Of a stretch of 64,000 nt of DNA, positions 10,627 to 22,281 are shown one piece after another. The first letter of the stretch is position 1. Each line of letters starts with the position of its first letter. Source of the stretch: Enterovibrio calviensis DSM 14347 (GTDB lineage Bacteria; Pseudomonadota; Gammaproteobacteria; Enterobacterales; Vibrionaceae); the NCBI RefSeq assembly GCF_000621165.1, contig NZ_JHZA01000020.1:1-64000 (forward strand). The letters are read 5' to 3'. The notes below the pieces were generated by a model. That model worked only from the letters and a program-made list of their open reading frames with translations, had not been told where the DNA came from and made no database searches. Both the position numbers and the translations under genes were made by a program.

Positions 10627-11823
10627 ATGTCCATCCCTTCTTCAAAACCTGATAGTCGCTTGGTCGCTTTGATGGTACTGCTTGTACTGTTTAGCCCACT
10701 GGCTATTGATATCTATTTGCCTGCTATGCCAATCATGGCGGCAGAATTTGACGTTGTTCCTACACGAATTCAAGACACCATTTCTTGGTTCATGGTTAGC
10801 CTAGGGATGGGGCAGTTGTTAGCAGGCCCATTGGCCGATCGCTTTGGACGTCGTCCCGTCGCCCTAGTTGGTATCAGCATTTATACCGTAAGTTCAGCTA
10901 TGGCTTGGGTGGCATCCTCGTTGGATGCCTTATTAATCGCCCGATTACTGCAAGGCCTTGGAGCCTGTGCAACCTCGGTTTGTGCATTTGCAGCGGTACG
11001 CGATAGCTTTGGTGGTAAACGAAGTGGGCAAATGATCAGCTACCTCAACGGGGCTATTTGTTTCATTCCCGCGCTCGCGCCTTTGTTGGGCAGCTGGCTA
11101 ACGGCACAATTTGGTTGGCGTTCAAACTTCAGCTTCATGATGGGTTATGCCATCGTTGCTTTGGTATTGGTGTTCACCCTGTTTCGTGAAACACGCCCTG
11201 CTGATACGGACTCTAGCGGTGCATTGTTGAGCCCTTCTCGCTACTGGCAAGTATTGAAAGAGCCAGTGTTTATCTTCCATGCTGTGCTTTGCATGTTAGC
11301 GATGGCAGTTATCTTGGCTTATGTGACGTCTGCGCCCGTGCGATTGATTAACGGGCTGGGTTTATCCATGTCGCAATTTACGGGTTGGTTTGCCGTGAAT
11401 GCCGCACTCAATATTTTTGCCTCCATGACAACGCCAAAAGTGATGGATAAAGTGGGTAGCCGTAAAACGCTCAACGCTGGCTTGATGATCTTAGTGTTTG
11501 CGGGTGTCGTGATGGGCGTGTTGAGCGGTACGCAAACGGCATGGGCATTCATGGTGCCTGTCTTTATGTCATCGTTTGGCTTTGCTTGGGTGCTTGGGTC
11601 TTCAGCGGGCAAAGCGCTAGAGCCTTTTGGTCAACGCGCAGGAACCGCTGCGGCTCTGCTAGGTTTATTCCAAATGAGTGGTGCAGGTGTATTGGTAAGC
11701 TTGACGCAACGCGCCGGTCTTTCTGAACCGCATCTATTGGTATTCCATATGCTGCTAGTGGTGCCGGGTCTCGCACTGCTTTGGTCTGCGGCCGGTAAGC
11801 GCTGGCATACCGCTGAGTGTTAA
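10627..11823 (+). CDS. Bcr/CflA-type multidrug efflux MFS transporter
   Basis: A 398-residue, twelve-span major facilitator of the Bcr/CflA drug:proton antiporter group. The N-terminus (LAIDIYLPAMPIMAAEF) and the loop 2-3 motif LADRFGRRPVALVG are typical of this family. CAGGAG at 10615-10620 supports ATG 10627. Divergent from the LysR gene and followed by tsrA, the same order I recall in V. cholerae. The exported substrate cannot be told from sequence. Confidence 0.92.
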   Translation: MSIPSSKPDSRLVALMVLLVLFSPLAIDIYLPAMPIMAAEFDVVPTRIQDTISWFMVSLGMGQLLAGPLADRFGRRPVALVGISIYTVSSAMAWVASSLDALLIARLLQGLGACATSVCAFAAVRDSFGGKRSGQMISYLNGAICFIPALAPLLGSWLTAQFGWRSNFSFMMGYAIVALVLVFTLFRETRPADTDSSGALLSPSRYWQVLKEPVFIFHAVLCMLAMAVILAYVTSAPVRLINGLGLSMSQFTGWFAVNAALNIFASMTTPKVMDKVGSRKTLNAGLMILVFAGVVMGVLSGTQTAWAFMVPVFMSSFGFAWVLGSSAGKALEPFGQRAGTAAALLGLFQMSGAGVLVSLTQRAGLSEPHLLVFHMLLVVPGLALLWSAAGKRWHTAEC

Positions 11824-11940
11824 AAAATCCATAAAAATAATAAGACGCGAAAAGCGCGAGGTCTCGACAACCTAACTTGTACATTGGTGGCTTTCTGGGG
11901 CCTCTGTCCCTGATTGACACCGTACAAATGGATCATTATT

Positions 11941-11973
11941 TGCCCGCTAGAAATTTTCTGCGGGCATTTTTTT
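11941..11973 (+). terminator. terminator after the MFS gene
   Basis: Stem TGCCCGC / GCGGGCA, extended by AGAAA / TTTCT, followed by seven T. It lies 118 bases after the MFS stop codon; the intervening stretch holds a small CGCG(AAAA)GCGCG hairpin but no gene I can support. Confidence 0.75.
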
Positions 11974-12057
11974 GTTGCTTATTGTTCAAAGGGAGTATAT
12001 TTAGTGTGCGAACACCTCATTTCTTTCCCTAATAATAAAACCATAGGCTGTAAATAT

Positions 12058-12348
12058 ATGTCGATGTCGACGATTGAATTTGCTCGTCACTTGGAGATGC
12101 TTGACGAATCTCCAGAAAAAATGATGTTTGGTAAACTTCTCACTGAATTAAGCGGCATGAGCGAAGAGCGTGTTCAACGTGCTGCTCGCCAAGTGCCAAT
12201 CAGTGGATTGCGTGAATTGGTACATCAATTCAATAAAGTTATTGAAGACCGTCGCGGAGAGCGTGTGCAAGAACTTGCACAAGCAATAGCAGATGATGGC
12301 ATTTCAGTGGAAGAGCTGCGCCAATATTTAACGCAGCGTAACGCCTAA
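12058..12348 (+). CDS. tsrA: TsrA-like H-NS-type regulator
   Basis: A 96-residue protein starting MSMSTIEFARHLEMLDE. The C-terminal half (LVHQFNKVIEDRRGERVQELAQAIADDGISVEELRQYL) resembles H-NS-family segments. From memory it matches V. cholerae TsrA (VC0070), a global repressor of type VI secretion and virulence genes, and it sits at the same chromosomal place, downstream of the aminopeptidase and the Bcr transporter. ATG 12058 was chosen over a longer open frame back to 11914 that would run through the terminator; ATG 12064 is also possible, and neither has a strong ribosome site. Recognition rests on recalled sequence and synteny. Confidence 0.8.
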   Translation: MSMSTIEFARHLEMLDESPEKMMFGKLLTELSGMSEERVQRAARQVPISGLRELVHQFNKVIEDRRGERVQELAQAIADDGISVEELRQYLTQRNA

Positions 12349-12358
12349 CCGATTTTAA

Positions 12359-13237
12359 TCACACCTTCGTTTTTCGTTGCTGGATAGCTAATCCTGCAAT
12401 AATCATAACCAAGCCGATCAAGGTTGTTGGGTGGATTTGCTCGCCTATAATATTGGCAAGCAATATCAATGAAATAAATGGCGAAATAAATATAAGGTTA
12501 CTGATTTTGGCGGTATTGGTGGCGAGCTTCATGGCTTTTAGCCAAAGAACGAAAGTGATCCCCATTTCAAACAGGCCGACGTAGCTTACTGCTAGCCAGC
12601 CTTGCCATGGAATCCCACTCCAATCGCTAGAATATAAACTTAGGCCGATTGAAAACGGTAAAGACAGAATAAAACCAAGCAAGAGCCCAATCACGGGGTC
12701 AGCTTGGTTTTTTGCATTTAAAATCCAATACCCCGCCCACAACAGCGTTGAAAGCAGCGCTAATCCGACGCCTAATGGGCTATCAAAGCTCAAATCTAAA
12801 ATATTACCTTTAGTGGCAATGACAACCACACCGGCATAACCCAATGCTGCTGCAATCCAATCTTGTTGACGAATTTTCTGCCCCAAAAAGACAGCCGCCA
12901 TGAGCGTAAGTGTGATCGCCCAACTGTAGTTGAGAGGTTGAGCCAGGGAAGCGGGCAATAGGTCGTAGGCTTTGAAGAGCACCAGATAATAGATAAAGGG
13001 GTTAATTAGCCCAAGCATCAAATAATAAAGCGGACGACGCGAAAACGTTGATGCCAACTGGTTCAGTGTGCCTTGCCATGCAGCCACTGCGGCAAGGGAA
13101 AGCGTGGAAACCACACTGGCAGCCGCCAGCATTTGGATCGGGTCCATATAAGTGAGTGTAATTTTAAAGGCCGTCGCGACGGTTGACCAAAGCAACACCG
13201 CAGCCAATCCGTAGCCAATCGCAAGGCGATCATTCAT
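12359..13237 (-). CDS. EamA/DMT-family transporter
   Basis: A 292-residue protein with about ten hydrophobic segments and the two-fold repeat of the drug/metabolite transporter (EamA) superfamily; the first half begins AAVLLWSTVATAFKITL, typical of EamA domains. It ends 10 bases from the tsrA stop in convergent orientation. Substrate unknown; members export amino acids, metabolites or drugs. Confidence 0.9.
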   Translation of the reverse strand: MNDRLAIGYGLAAVLLWSTVATAFKITLTYMDPIQMLAAASVVSTLSLAAVAAWQGTLNQLASTFSRRPLYYLMLGLINPFIYYLVLFKAYDLLPASLAQPLNYSWAITLTLMAAVFLGQKIRQQDWIAAALGYAGVVVIATKGNILDLSFDSPLGVGLALLSTLLWAGYWILNAKNQADPVIGLLLGFILSLPFSIGLSLYSSDWSGIPWQGWLAVSYVGLFEMGITFVLWLKAMKLATNTAKISNLIFISPFISLILLANIIGEQIHPTTLIGLVMIIAGLAIQQRKTKV

Positions 13238-13370
13238 GAGAAATGCTTACTTGATAAGAAGGAAAACAGCAGTCTAGAGCAGTTCCCTTCAAACAGAAAG
13301 GCTGGACATTTATCCAGTGTCTTATTAGCCTTCAAGACAGGCAATAATCACAATTCAAAAGGTTAAGGGC

Positions 13371-14900
13371 ATGCAGATCGAAAGCCTATTTTCAGATGGC
13401 ATGATATGGCTGGTGGCTGGGATCAGCGCTGGGCTGACATTGATAGCATGTGTCACTTATCAGCGCATGGCGCAACGTAGTTTGCGCGAGCTTCATATTC
13501 AGCAGCGAGAGGCGGATGAAAAACTGCATTTGACGGCAGTTGAACATTTGCAGGCTGAGAACCGTACCCTTCAAGAAGAGTTAGACGGCTTAGATCTGGA
13601 ACGCGACCGGCTCAGTGGTGAGCTGCGCTTGCAGTACGGACGATTATCAGCCGCGGCAGAAAAGTTGCGCCAAATGGAAGCACTACGCCTAGAAAAAACG
13701 CAACTAGCAGAAACCGTTGATGCACTTCGTGAGCGAAAAGCAGCACTTGAACTCGCATTGAATGAGCAGCAAACCCGAACGGAAGAGCAGCTAGAATCGG
13801 CAGATGCCAAAATTCGCCTGCTTGAAGGAGCGGAAGAGCGTCTTCGTGTGCAGTTTGAAAGCTTGGCAAACAAGGTGTTCGATCATAAAGCCCGCACGGT
13901 TGATGAGCAGAACCGTCAGAGTTTAGATTCGTTGCTTGGGCCGCTAAAAAATCAGCTAGAAGGCTTTCACAAACAAGTGACCGACAGTTTTGGTGAGCAA
14001 GCCAAAGAAAGGCACACGCTGATCCACGAAATCAAAAGCCTGCAAAAGCTTAATGAAGACATGACTCGAGAAGCGGTCAACCTGACACAAGCGTTAAAAG
14101 GCGACAACAAGCAGCAAGGCAATTGGGGTGAAGTGGTGCTTGCGCGAGTGTTGGAAGAATCCGGTTTGCGTGAAGGGTATGAATATCAAACTCAAGTAAG
14201 TTTGGAAAATGAGCTGGGTAAGCGCTATCAGCCCGATGTGATTGTTCGCTTGCCACAAGAAAAAGACGTGGTCGTGGACGCTAAGATGGCCTTGATCGCG
14301 TATGAGCGATATTTCCATGCAGAATCGATTGCTGATAGAGACAGCGCACTGCGAGAGCATGTGGCGGCTATTCGCGCACATATCCGTGGATTAGGGCGTA
14401 AGGACTATCATCAGTTGCATGGCATTCAGAGCCTCGACTATGTGCTGATGTTTATTCCGATTGAACCTGCTTTCCAAATTGCGCTTGAAGCCGAGCCTTC
14501 GCTTATCCGTGAAGCGCTTGATCACAACATCATGTTGGTGAGCCCAACCACCTTGCTAGTGGCACTAAGAACCATCAATAACCTATGGCGTTATGAGCAT
14601 CAGAATCAAAACGCTCGCCTGATTGCAGATAGAGCGGGCAAGCTGTACGACAAGATCCGATTGTTTGTCGCAGACGTGGAGCAGTTGGGTGCAGCACTCG
14701 ATAAAGCAGGCGATAGTTATCACAGCGCATTGAATAAGCTCTCGACGGGGCGCGGTAATATCTTGCGTCAAGTAGAAGGATTTAAGTCTCTTGGGGTGGA
14801 AGTGAAGCGAGATATCAGCCCTGCGATGTTGAAAAGAGACACCTCGGACGATTCAGAAACGCATGACGAAAATGCGGCCTTGCGTACGTCCAGTGAATAA
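13371..14900 (+). CDS. rmuC: DNA recombination protein RmuC
   Basis: RmuC limits recombination at inverted repeats and contains a nuclease-like domain. The 509-residue product has an N-terminal membrane segment (about residues 10-27), a long Glu/Gln/Leu-rich coiled coil (about 35-170) and the C-terminal RmuC domain with GNWGEVVLARVLEESGL and PDVIVRLP...VVVDAKM, where the Asp and Lys resemble PD-(D/E)XK nuclease residues. E. coli RmuC is 475 residues. It precedes ubiE, as in many gammaproteobacteria. Confidence 0.94.
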   Translation: MQIESLFSDGMIWLVAGISAGLTLIACVTYQRMAQRSLRELHIQQREADEKLHLTAVEHLQAENRTLQEELDGLDLERDRLSGELRLQYGRLSAAAEKLRQMEALRLEKTQLAETVDALRERKAALELALNEQQTRTEEQLESADAKIRLLEGAEERLRVQFESLANKVFDHKARTVDEQNRQSLDSLLGPLKNQLEGFHKQVTDSFGEQAKERHTLIHEIKSLQKLNEDMTREAVNLTQALKGDNKQQGNWGEVVLARVLEESGLREGYEYQTQVSLENELGKRYQPDVIVRLPQEKDVVVDAKMALIAYERYFHAESIADRDSALREHVAAIRAHIRGLGRKDYHQLHGIQSLDYVLMFIPIEPAFQIALEAEPSLIREALDHNIMLVSPTTLLVALRTINNLWRYEHQNQNARLIADRAGKLYDKIRLFVADVEQLGAALDKAGDSYHSALNKLSTGRGNILRQVEGFKSLGVEVKRDISPAMLKRDTSDDSETHDENAALRTSSE

Positions 14901-15083
14901 CCAGACAGACAGTTGGCACACTAAGCACATTGAACTCACTGTGAGTTAACTAAGATATAACCACTAAATGTCGATATCACACCGATCTACGCGTCTTGTG
15001 GTTGTTTGAGTATGTAAAGTACACTAAGCGCAAAAATATCGGGCACTTCTTATTCCGAGCCCGGTGTTACTCAGGGGTTAATA

Positions 15084-15863
15084 ATGACAGATTTGACACA
15101 GGGCGTGACGCAGGACGCAGAGCAAAATACCACTCACTTTGGTTTTAAAACGATCTCCAAAGATGAAAAAGTAGGTATGGTTGCGAACGTCTTCCACAAT
15201 GTGGCCGCGAAATACGACATCATGAACGATGTGATGTCCATGGGTATTCACCGAATTTGGAAACGCTTTACGATTGATTGCAGCGGTGTACGCCCGGGTC
15301 ATCGTGTGTTGGATTTGGCTGGTGGTACGGGCGATCTAACTGCTAAGTTTTCTCGCATCGTGGGTGAAAAAGGCCAAGTCACGTTGGCAGACATTAACAA
15401 CTCAATGCTTAATGTCGGTCGTGACAAACTGCGCGACATGGGCATAGTCGGTAACGTTAACTATGTTCAGGCCAATGCAGAAGAGCTGCCATTTCCCGAT
15501 GATCACTTTGATTGCATCACCATTGGTTTCGGTCTGCGTAATGTGACGGACAAAGACAAAGCGCTTCGTTCGATGTATCGCGTACTTAAACCCGGCGGTC
15601 GTCTGCTGGTGTTGGAGTTTTCTAAGCCTATCGTTGAGCCGTTATCAAAAGTGTACGACGCCTACTCGTTCCACCTATTACCAAAAATGGGTGAGCTGAT
15701 TGCGAATGATGGGGAAAGCTACCGCTACTTGGCAGAATCTATCCGTATGCACCCTGATCAGGAAACCCTGAAAGGCATGATGGAAGAGGCGGGTTTCGAA
15801 CAAACCAAATACTTCAATCTGACCGGTGGCATTGTTGCCCTGCACCGTGGTTATAAATTCTAA
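15084..15863 (+). CDS. ubiE: ubiquinone/menaquinone C-methyltransferase UbiE
   Basis: UbiE methylates the quinone ring in ubiquinone and menaquinone synthesis using SAM. The 259-residue product has the SAM-binding [14 protein letters not shown], the UbiE signatures [17 protein letters not shown] and [24 protein letters not shown]. It starts the ubiE-ubiJ-ubiB operon; ubiJ begins 9 bases after its stop. Start at ATG 15084 preceded by AGGGG. Confidence 0.97.
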   Translation: MTDLTQGVTQDAEQNTTHFGFKTISKDEKVGMVANVFHNVAAKYDIMNDVMSMGIHRIWKRFTIDCSGVRPGHRVLDLAGGTGDLTAKFSRIVGEKGQVTLADINNSMLNVGRDKLRDMGIVGNVNYVQANAEELPFPDDHFDCITIGFGLRNVTDKDKALRSMYRVLKPGGRLLVLEFSKPIVEPLSKVYDAYSFHLLPKMGELIANDGESYRYLAESIRMHPDQETLKGMMEEAGFEQTKYFNLTGGIVALHRGYKF

Positions 15864-15872
15864 GGTGCCGCT

Positions 15873-16505
15873 ATGCCTCTTGACCCATTAGTCACCGCAG
15901 TGGTTGAAACCAGCCTAAACACCTTGATTCGTCAGGATGCTGAAAGTCAGCGTCGTTTGTCGCGATTAAAAGGCAAAGTGCTGCGCGTCAGCCTCACCGA
16001 TATCAACAAGCAATTGGTGTTTGTCTTTAGTCAGCAACTTGATGTGTTGGCTAATTATGAAGGCCAAGCCGATTGCGACTTGGCGCTAGCGATTTCCGTT
16101 GCCCCACAACTGAAAGACAAAGCCAACCTGACGCAACTGATTAAGCAAGACAAACTGCACCTTGAGGGAGATATCGATGTCGCCCAGCAGTTTTCGAATC
16201 TGCTTAATGGCTTAAACCTCGATATTGCCGAGTGGTTATCACACTATACGGGTGATGTGGTCGCACACACAGTGGTGCGAGGTGCCAAACAGGGATTTGC
16301 ATTGCTTAAATCCGTTGGTGAGCGTAACCAGCGTTATGCTGCCGAATTAGTGGTAGAAGAGTGGCGATTGGCCCCCGGTGCACTTGAAGTGGCGTATTTC
16401 GCCGATCAGGTTGATGACGTGCAAAGCCAAGCATCAAGACTTCAAGCACGTCTCGATGCCTTTGAGAAAAAACTTGCCGTGATCACTAAGGTGGAAAACG
16501 CATGA
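15873..16505 (+). CDS. ubiJ: ubiquinone biosynthesis accessory factor UbiJ
   Basis: UbiJ is an SCP2-domain lipid-binding protein that scaffolds the soluble ubiquinone-biosynthesis complex with UbiK. The 210-residue product sits between ubiE and ubiB as in E. coli (201 residues), with an N-terminal SCP2 fold (about residues 15-115) and a C-terminal helical region ([22 protein letters not shown]) expected to interact with UbiK. It overlaps ubiB by 4 bases (ATGA). Confidence 0.93.
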   Translation: MPLDPLVTAVVETSLNTLIRQDAESQRRLSRLKGKVLRVSLTDINKQLVFVFSQQLDVLANYEGQADCDLALAISVAPQLKDKANLTQLIKQDKLHLEGDIDVAQQFSNLLNGLNLDIAEWLSHYTGDVVAHTVVRGAKQGFALLKSVGERNQRYAAELVVEEWRLAPGALEVAYFADQVDDVQSQASRLQARLDAFEKKLAVITKVENA

Positions 16506-18136
16506 CGCCAAGCGAAATTCGCCGCCTGTATAAAATCACCCAAGTCCAATTGCGTTATGGCCTTGATGAGTTGCTCCCTAGGCAGCCCATCACGCGTGGC
16601 CCTCACATGATGCGAAAATTGCTGTTTTGGATGAAGAACGAACATCCAGACATGGCGGTCGGCGAGCGTTTGCGATTGGCGCTGCAAGCGCTTGGGCCAG
16701 TGTGGATCAAGTTCGGTCAAATGATGTCGACACGACGTGATTTGTTCCCGCATGCGATTGCCGATCAGCTCGCGCTGTTGCAAGATCAGGTTGCCCCGTT
16801 TGACGGTAAGCTGGCGAAAGCCCAAATGGAAGCAGCACTGGGTGGTCCACTAGAAACTTGGTTTGATGACTTTGACGAAACGCCGCTAGCTTCTGCGTCC
16901 ATTGCACAAGTGCATACCGCGACATTGAAAGAAAATGGCCGCGAGGTCGTTTTGAAAGTCATTCGCCCTGATATCCTTCCGGTTATCCAAGCAGATATCA
17001 AACTCATGTACCGTATGGCGAGAATCGTTGCTCGCTTCTTGCCTGAAGCGCGTCGATTGAAACCTGTCGAAGTGGTACGCGAGTACGAAAAGACCTTGCT
17101 GGATGAGCTCGATCTGATGCGTGAAGCCGCGAACGCGATTCAATTGCGCCGCAACTTCGAAAACGATCATATTCTGTATGTGCCTGAAACCTTTAGCGAC
17201 TATTGCCGCACCAACTTGATGGTGTCCGAGCGTATATACGGTATTCAAGTCTCCGATCTGGAAGGGCTCGAAGCCAACGGCACTGATCTAAAACTGCTGG
17301 CAGAGCGCGGTGTTCAAGTCTTCTTTACCCAAGTCTTTCGTGACAGCTTTTTCCACGCAGACATGCACCCAGGCAATGTGTTCGTTTCTTATGAGCACCC
17401 AGAAGACCCTCAATGGATTGGCTTGGATTGCGGTATCGTCGGTACGCTGAATCGAGAAGATAAGCGCTACTTAGCGGAAAACTTCCTCGCATTCTTTAAT
17501 CGTGATTATCGCAAAGTCGCCGAACTTCATGTGGATTCCGGCTGGGTTCCGCATGACACTAACGTTGATGAGTTTGAATTTGCTATTCGCACTGTGTGTG
17601 AGCCAATTTTTGAAAAGCCGCTTTGTGAAATTTCATTTGGTCACGTGCTGTTGAATCTCTTTAATACGGCGCGTCGCTTTAATATGGAAGTGCAGCCTCA
17701 GCTTGTTCTTCTGCAAAAGACCTTGTTGTACGTAGAAGGGCTAGGTAGACAGCTTTATCCACAGCTCGATCTTTGGGACACCGCAAAGCCATTTCTTGAG
17801 CAGTGGATGTCACGTCAGCTTGGTCCACAAGCGGTCATTAATGCCATCAAAGAAAAAGCGCCATTTTGGGCTGAAAAGCTGCCAGAGTTACCTGAATTGG
17901 TGTATGACAGTTTGCGTCAGGGCCGTCAGGTGAATCAACGTCTGGACACCATGTATCAAGAGTTTATGCAATCACGCAAACAGCATAACCGCGCGAGATT
18001 TTTATTGGGCGTCGGGGCAACGCTGCTGGTGACTTCTGCCATACTCTACAGTAATCAGGTGGAGGATTTGCCAATATTGGCGGGCTCTGCCGCCGCATGT
18101 AGTTGGCTGCTTGCATGGCGAGCATTTAATAAATGA
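16502..18136 (+). CDS. ubiB: ubiquinone biosynthesis kinase-like protein UbiB
   Basis: UbiB (ADCK/Coq8 family) is an atypical kinase/ATPase needed for ubiquinone synthesis at the membrane. The 544-residue product shows the KxGQ motif ([11 protein letters not shown]), a nucleotide-binding stretch around ASASIAQVH (alanine-rich loop), the catalytic-loop-like HADMHPGN and the DFG-like GLDCGIVG. Two hydrophobic helices at the C-terminus (about 500-520 and 523-542) anchor it. It overlaps ubiJ by ATGA and ends the operon. Confidence 0.96.
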   Translation: MTPSEIRRLYKITQVQLRYGLDELLPRQPITRGPHMMRKLLFWMKNEHPDMAVGERLRLALQALGPVWIKFGQMMSTRRDLFPHAIADQLALLQDQVAPFDGKLAKAQMEAALGGPLETWFDDFDETPLASASIAQVHTATLKENGREVVLKVIRPDILPVIQADIKLMYRMARIVARFLPEARRLKPVEVVREYEKTLLDELDLMREAANAIQLRRNFENDHILYVPETFSDYCRTNLMVSERIYGIQVSDLEGLEANGTDLKLLAERGVQVFFTQVFRDSFFHADMHPGNVFVSYEHPEDPQWIGLDCGIVGTLNREDKRYLAENFLAFFNRDYRKVAELHVDSGWVPHDTNVDEFEFAIRTVCEPIFEKPLCEISFGHVLLNLFNTARRFNMEVQPQLVLLQKTLLYVEGLGRQLYPQLDLWDTAKPFLEQWMSRQLGPQAVINAIKEKAPFWAEKLPELPELVYDSLRQGRQVNQRLDTMYQEFMQSRKQHNRARFLLGVGATLLVTSAILYSNQVEDLPILAGSAAACSWLLAWRAFNK

Positions 18137-18268
18137 ATATCAATTCAAGTTATTCTCGCTGAAAGCGAAAAATTGAGGTAGCTTGAACATATCATATGAG
18201 TTGTAACATTGTGCGAGTAGACTCGCGTTACATCGCTTATTCACCATATAACACTGAGGTAGTACTAG

Positions 18269-18499
18269 ATGGGTGGTATTAGTATTTGGCAATTGCTTAT
18301 CGTTGCCGTCATCGTAATCCTTCTTTTTGGCACCAAGAAACTGCGTAACATTGGCGGTGACTTGGGGTCAGCAGTTAAAGGCTTCAAAAAAGCCATGACT
18401 GACGACGAGAAGAAAGACGCTGATTTCGTCCAAGAAAAACTGGAAGAGAAAGACAGCACGGCACAAAAAAGCGAAGCGAAAGACAAAGAGCAGGCATAA
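18269..18499 (+). CDS. tatA: Sec-independent translocase subunit TatA
   Basis: TatA oligomers form the pore-like part of the twin-arginine translocase for folded proteins. The 76-residue product has one N-terminal transmembrane helix ([20 protein letters not shown]), the FGTKKL hinge, an amphipathic helix ([15 protein letters not shown]) and a charged tail. AGGTAG lies upstream of ATG 18269. First gene of tatABC; tatB follows 3 bases after its stop. Confidence 0.97.
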   Translation: MGGISIWQLLIVAVIVILLFGTKKLRNIGGDLGSAVKGFKKAMTDDEKKDADFVQEKLEEKDSTAQKSEAKDKEQA

Positions 18500-18502
18500 T
18501 CC

Positions 18503-18856
18503 GTGTTTGATATCGGTTTTTGGGAGCTGATCCTGATCGCAGTTGTAGGTCTGGTGGTTCTCGGCCCTGAACGTTTACCTGTGGCTATTCGTAATGTGTC
18601 TCGCTGGGTTGGTGCGGCACGACGTATGGCTGGTTCTGTGAGAGATGAGCTCGAACAAGAGCTAAAAATCCAAGAACTACAGGATAATCTGAAAAAAGCC
18701 GAGCAGATGGGAATGCAAAACCTATCGCCTGACTTACAGCAGTCTGTTGATGAGCTAAAAAAAGCAGCTGAAGATGTTCAACGCCCTTACGCCAGTAAGA
18801 GTGAAAACACTGATGTTGCCAGCGCTTCTAGCCCGACTAAAGATAAAACCGAATAG
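18503..18856 (+). CDS. tatB: Sec-independent translocase subunit TatB
   Basis: TatB binds TatC and forms the twin-arginine signal receptor. The 117-residue product begins [26 protein letters not shown]: the membrane helix with the conserved Glu and the GPERLP hinge that separates TatB from TatA. A cytoplasmic amphipathic helix and acidic tail follow. The start is GTG 18503, directly after the tatA stop. Confidence 0.97.
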   Translation: MFDIGFWELILIAVVGLVVLGPERLPVAIRNVSRWVGAARRMAGSVRDELEQELKIQELQDNLKKAEQMGMQNLSPDLQQSVDELKKAAEDVQRPYASKSENTDVASASSPTKDKTE

Positions 18857-18893
18857 CGGTTTTTGTTAGGGCCCCAGTTTTTGTCGAGAAACT

Positions 18894-19658
18894 ATGTCAA
18901 CTGTTGAAGATACTCAACCGCTTATTAGCCACCTAGTTGAACTGAGAGACCGACTACTACGCGCCTTATTGGCTGTGCTGGTGGTGTTTCTTGGATTGGT
19001 GTATTTCGCGAACGATATTTATACCTTCGTTTCCGCGCCCTTGGTTGATCGCCTCCCCGAAGGCACCAGTATGATTGCGACAGATGTGGCTTCGCCCTTC
19101 TTTACGCCAATCAAACTGACCCTTGTTGTGTCGGTGTTCATTGCTGTACCCATGATTTTGTATCAAATCTGGGCCTTTGTGGCGCCGGGATTGTACAAGC
19201 ATGAAAAACGCCTAGTGATGCCATTGCTGGCATCAAGCTCGTTGCTGTTTTATTGCGGCGTCGCGTTTGCTTATTTCGTTGTGTTCCCGTTGGTCTTCGG
19301 CTTCTTTACGTCCATCGCACCAATCGATGTCGAGATAGCAACAGACATCGCGAGCTACCTCGATTTTATCTTGGCGCTGTTCATGGCATTTGGTATCGCG
19401 TTTGAAATCCCCGTCGCGATTATTCTGCTGGTGTGGACGGGGGCGGTAGACCCTGATGATTTACGCCAAAAGCGTCCCTACATTATTGTAGCGGCGTTTG
19501 TCGTAGGCATGTTCCTGACGCCACCTGACATCATTTCGCAAACACTGTTGGCGATTCCTATGTGTCTGTTGTTTGAAGTGGGACTTTTCTTCTCTCGCTT
19601 CTACAAGCGACCTGACGAGGAAAGCCGCGACGAAAATGAAGAGCACAGTCAGGGATAA
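18894..19658 (+). CDS. tatC: Sec-independent translocase subunit TatC
   Basis: TatC is the six-span core of the twin-arginine translocase. The 254-residue product has the N-terminal [16 protein letters not shown] motif, with the Glu that contacts the signal peptide, the F(A)PGLYKHEKR loop and six hydrophobic segments. It is followed by a strong terminator, so tatABC is one operon and tatD is likely separate. Confidence 0.97.
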   Translation: MSTVEDTQPLISHLVELRDRLLRALLAVLVVFLGLVYFANDIYTFVSAPLVDRLPEGTSMIATDVASPFFTPIKLTLVVSVFIAVPMILYQIWAFVAPGLYKHEKRLVMPLLASSSLLFYCGVAFAYFVVFPLVFGFFTSIAPIDVEIATDIASYLDFILALFMAFGIAFEIPVAIILLVWTGAVDPDDLRQKRPYIIVAAFVVGMFLTPPDIISQTLLAIPMCLLFEVGLFFSRFYKRPDEESRDENEEHSQG

Positions 19659-19682
19659 TACCTGCCAGTGTGAATGAGAATT

Positions 19683-19709
19683 AAGCCAGTGATACACTGG
19701 CTTTTTTTA
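19683..19709 (+). terminator. terminator of tatABC
   Basis: Stem AAGCCAGTG / CACTGGCTT with an ATA loop followed by seven T, 25 bases after the tatC stop. Confidence 0.88.
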
Positions 19710-19736
19710 TGCCATTAACGGATTGAAGGAAAGACT

Positions 19737-20516
19737 GTGATTGATATTGGTGTAAACCTCGCCAGCAGCCGATTTGATAAAGACCGAGATGAGGTTGTTG
19801 CCCGTGCACAGCTTGCCGGCGTCAGCGCCATGTTGCTGACAGGCACCGATCTTGAAACCAGCCCTCAAGCCGCCTTGTTGGCTGCGCAGTATCCTGATTT
19901 TGCTTACTCGACCGCTGGCGTTCATCCGCATGATGCCAAATCGGTAGACGACTTATCACTGCCAACAATCCGCGAATTAGCGGTTCAACCGCAAGTGGTG
20001 GCGATTGGTGAGTGTGGTCTGGATTTCAATCGAGACTTCTCACCGCGCCCTCAGCAAGAAGCTGTGTTTGACGCCCATCTTCGCCTTGCGGCGGAACTGG
20101 ACATGCCCGTGTTTTTGCATTGTCGCGACGCCCACGAACGCTTTATGGCGATATTGACCCCATGGTTACCAAAATTGCCGGGAGCGGTGTTGCACTGTTT
20201 TACTGGGTCAGAAGACGAGCTTCGAGAGTGCTTGGATGCTGGGCTTCATATTGGGATAACCGGTTGGGTGTGTGATGAAAGGCGTGGTGAAGCGCTACGA
20301 GAGATAGTGCCGCTGATACCGGATGATAGGCTGATGATTGAAACGGATGCACCTTATTTGTTGCCTCGTGATTTGAAACCGAAACCTAAATCAAGTCGTA
20401 ACGAGCCGTGCTACTTACCGCACATTGCCAACACCATCGCTGTATTGCGTGAACAAGACGCCGAGCTGGTGATCTCACAAAGTGTCGAGAACACCCGTCG
20501 CTTATTTAAACTCTAA
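19737..20516 (+). CDS. tatD: TatD-family metal-dependent DNase
   Basis: TatD is a 3'-5' exonuclease of the amidohydrolase superfamily involved in repair of oxidised DNA; despite its name it is not needed for Tat export. The 259-residue product closely follows E. coli Tat[23 protein letters not shown] (His ligands), [12 protein letters not shown] (Glu), [23 protein letters not shown] and [12 protein letters not shown]. The start is GTG 19737 with GAAGGA upstream. A terminator lies between it and tatC. Confidence 0.95.
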   Translation: MIDIGVNLASSRFDKDRDEVVARAQLAGVSAMLLTGTDLETSPQAALLAAQYPDFAYSTAGVHPHDAKSVDDLSLPTIRELAVQPQVVAIGECGLDFNRDFSPRPQQEAVFDAHLRLAAELDMPVFLHCRDAHERFMAILTPWLPKLPGAVLHCFTGSEDELRECLDAGLHIGITGWVCDERRGEALREIVPLIPDDRLMIETDAPYLLPRDLKPKPKSSRNEPCYLPHIANTIAVLREQDAELVISQSVENTRRLFKL

Positions 20517-21614
<1,098 letters not shown>

Positions 21615-21636
21615 TTCTTCGCACCGCCTAAAGACA

Positions 21637-21662
21637 AAATGCCAGCTTAAGCTGGCATTTTT
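21637..21662. terminator. bidirectional terminator between hemB and asnC
   Basis: Perfect stem AAATGCCAGC / GCTGGCATTT with a TTAA loop, T-rich on both strands. It serves hemB and possibly the convergent asnC. Confidence 0.85.
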
Positions 21663-21698
21663 CATTCTGGGATTCGTAATTTACAGATGGAGACCGGA

Positions 21699-22160
21699 TT
21701 AAGGTGCCACATTCCTTTTGATGGGGTTTTGCAGCGAAATCAGCGTTTCTGTTGATTGCACTTCTTCAATCGCCTGAAGTTTATCAATCAACACATATTG
21801 CAATTCTTCAATCGAACGGCACATCAGCTTCACGAAAATGTTGTACGCGCCCGTGGTGTAATACGCCTCTACCACCTCATCCAATTGCTGCAGCTTTTCT
21901 ATTGCAGAGTGGTAGTCACGCGCCGCATAAAGATTGATCCCAATGAAACAGCATACGTCGTAACCCAGCGCTTTGGTGTTAACAAGTACCTCAGTACCCG
22001 TAATGATGCCCGCAGCCTTCATCTTTTCCACGCGTACATGGACAGTGGCAGGGCTGACTGAAAAACGTTTACCCATTTCAGCGTAAGGGACTTTTGCATC
22101 ACCCATCAATGTGTGCAGGATTTGGCGATCTAAATCATCTAGTTTTGCAATTTCATTCAT
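21699..22160 (-). CDS. asnC: Lrp/AsnC-family regulator AsnC
   Basis: AsnC activates asparagine synthetase asnA in enterics. This 153-residue protein matches E. coli AsnC closely over its whole length, including the helix-turn-helix SPATVHVRVEKMKAAGIITG, the ligand-binding LDEVVEAYYTTGAYNIFVKLMCRSIEEL and the C-terminal STETLISLQNPI. asnA is not in this window, so the target here is unknown. Transcribed divergently from the GGDEF/EAL gene. Confidence 0.93.
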   Translation of the reverse strand: MNEIAKLDDLDRQILHTLMGDAKVPYAEMGKRFSVSPATVHVRVEKMKAAGIITGTEVLVNTKALGYDVCCFIGINLYAARDYHSAIEKLQQLDEVVEAYYTTGAYNIFVKLMCRSIEELQYVLIDKLQAIEEVQSTETLISLQNPIKRNVAP

Positions 22161-22281
22161 ATCTATTCACTAAACTCCATGTTACCCGCAGTTTCCGTGC
22201 ATGAAACTTGACCAAATGACAGGCTTGCCAATAGGGTGTCATACTAATGATACAGTCAGAAAAAAATAAACCATAATTCCT

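Noticed and set aside
11914-12057. N-terminal extension of TsrA-like protein
   Set aside because: It would run through a strong terminator at 11941-11973; the ATG at 12058 gives a compact family-like protein.
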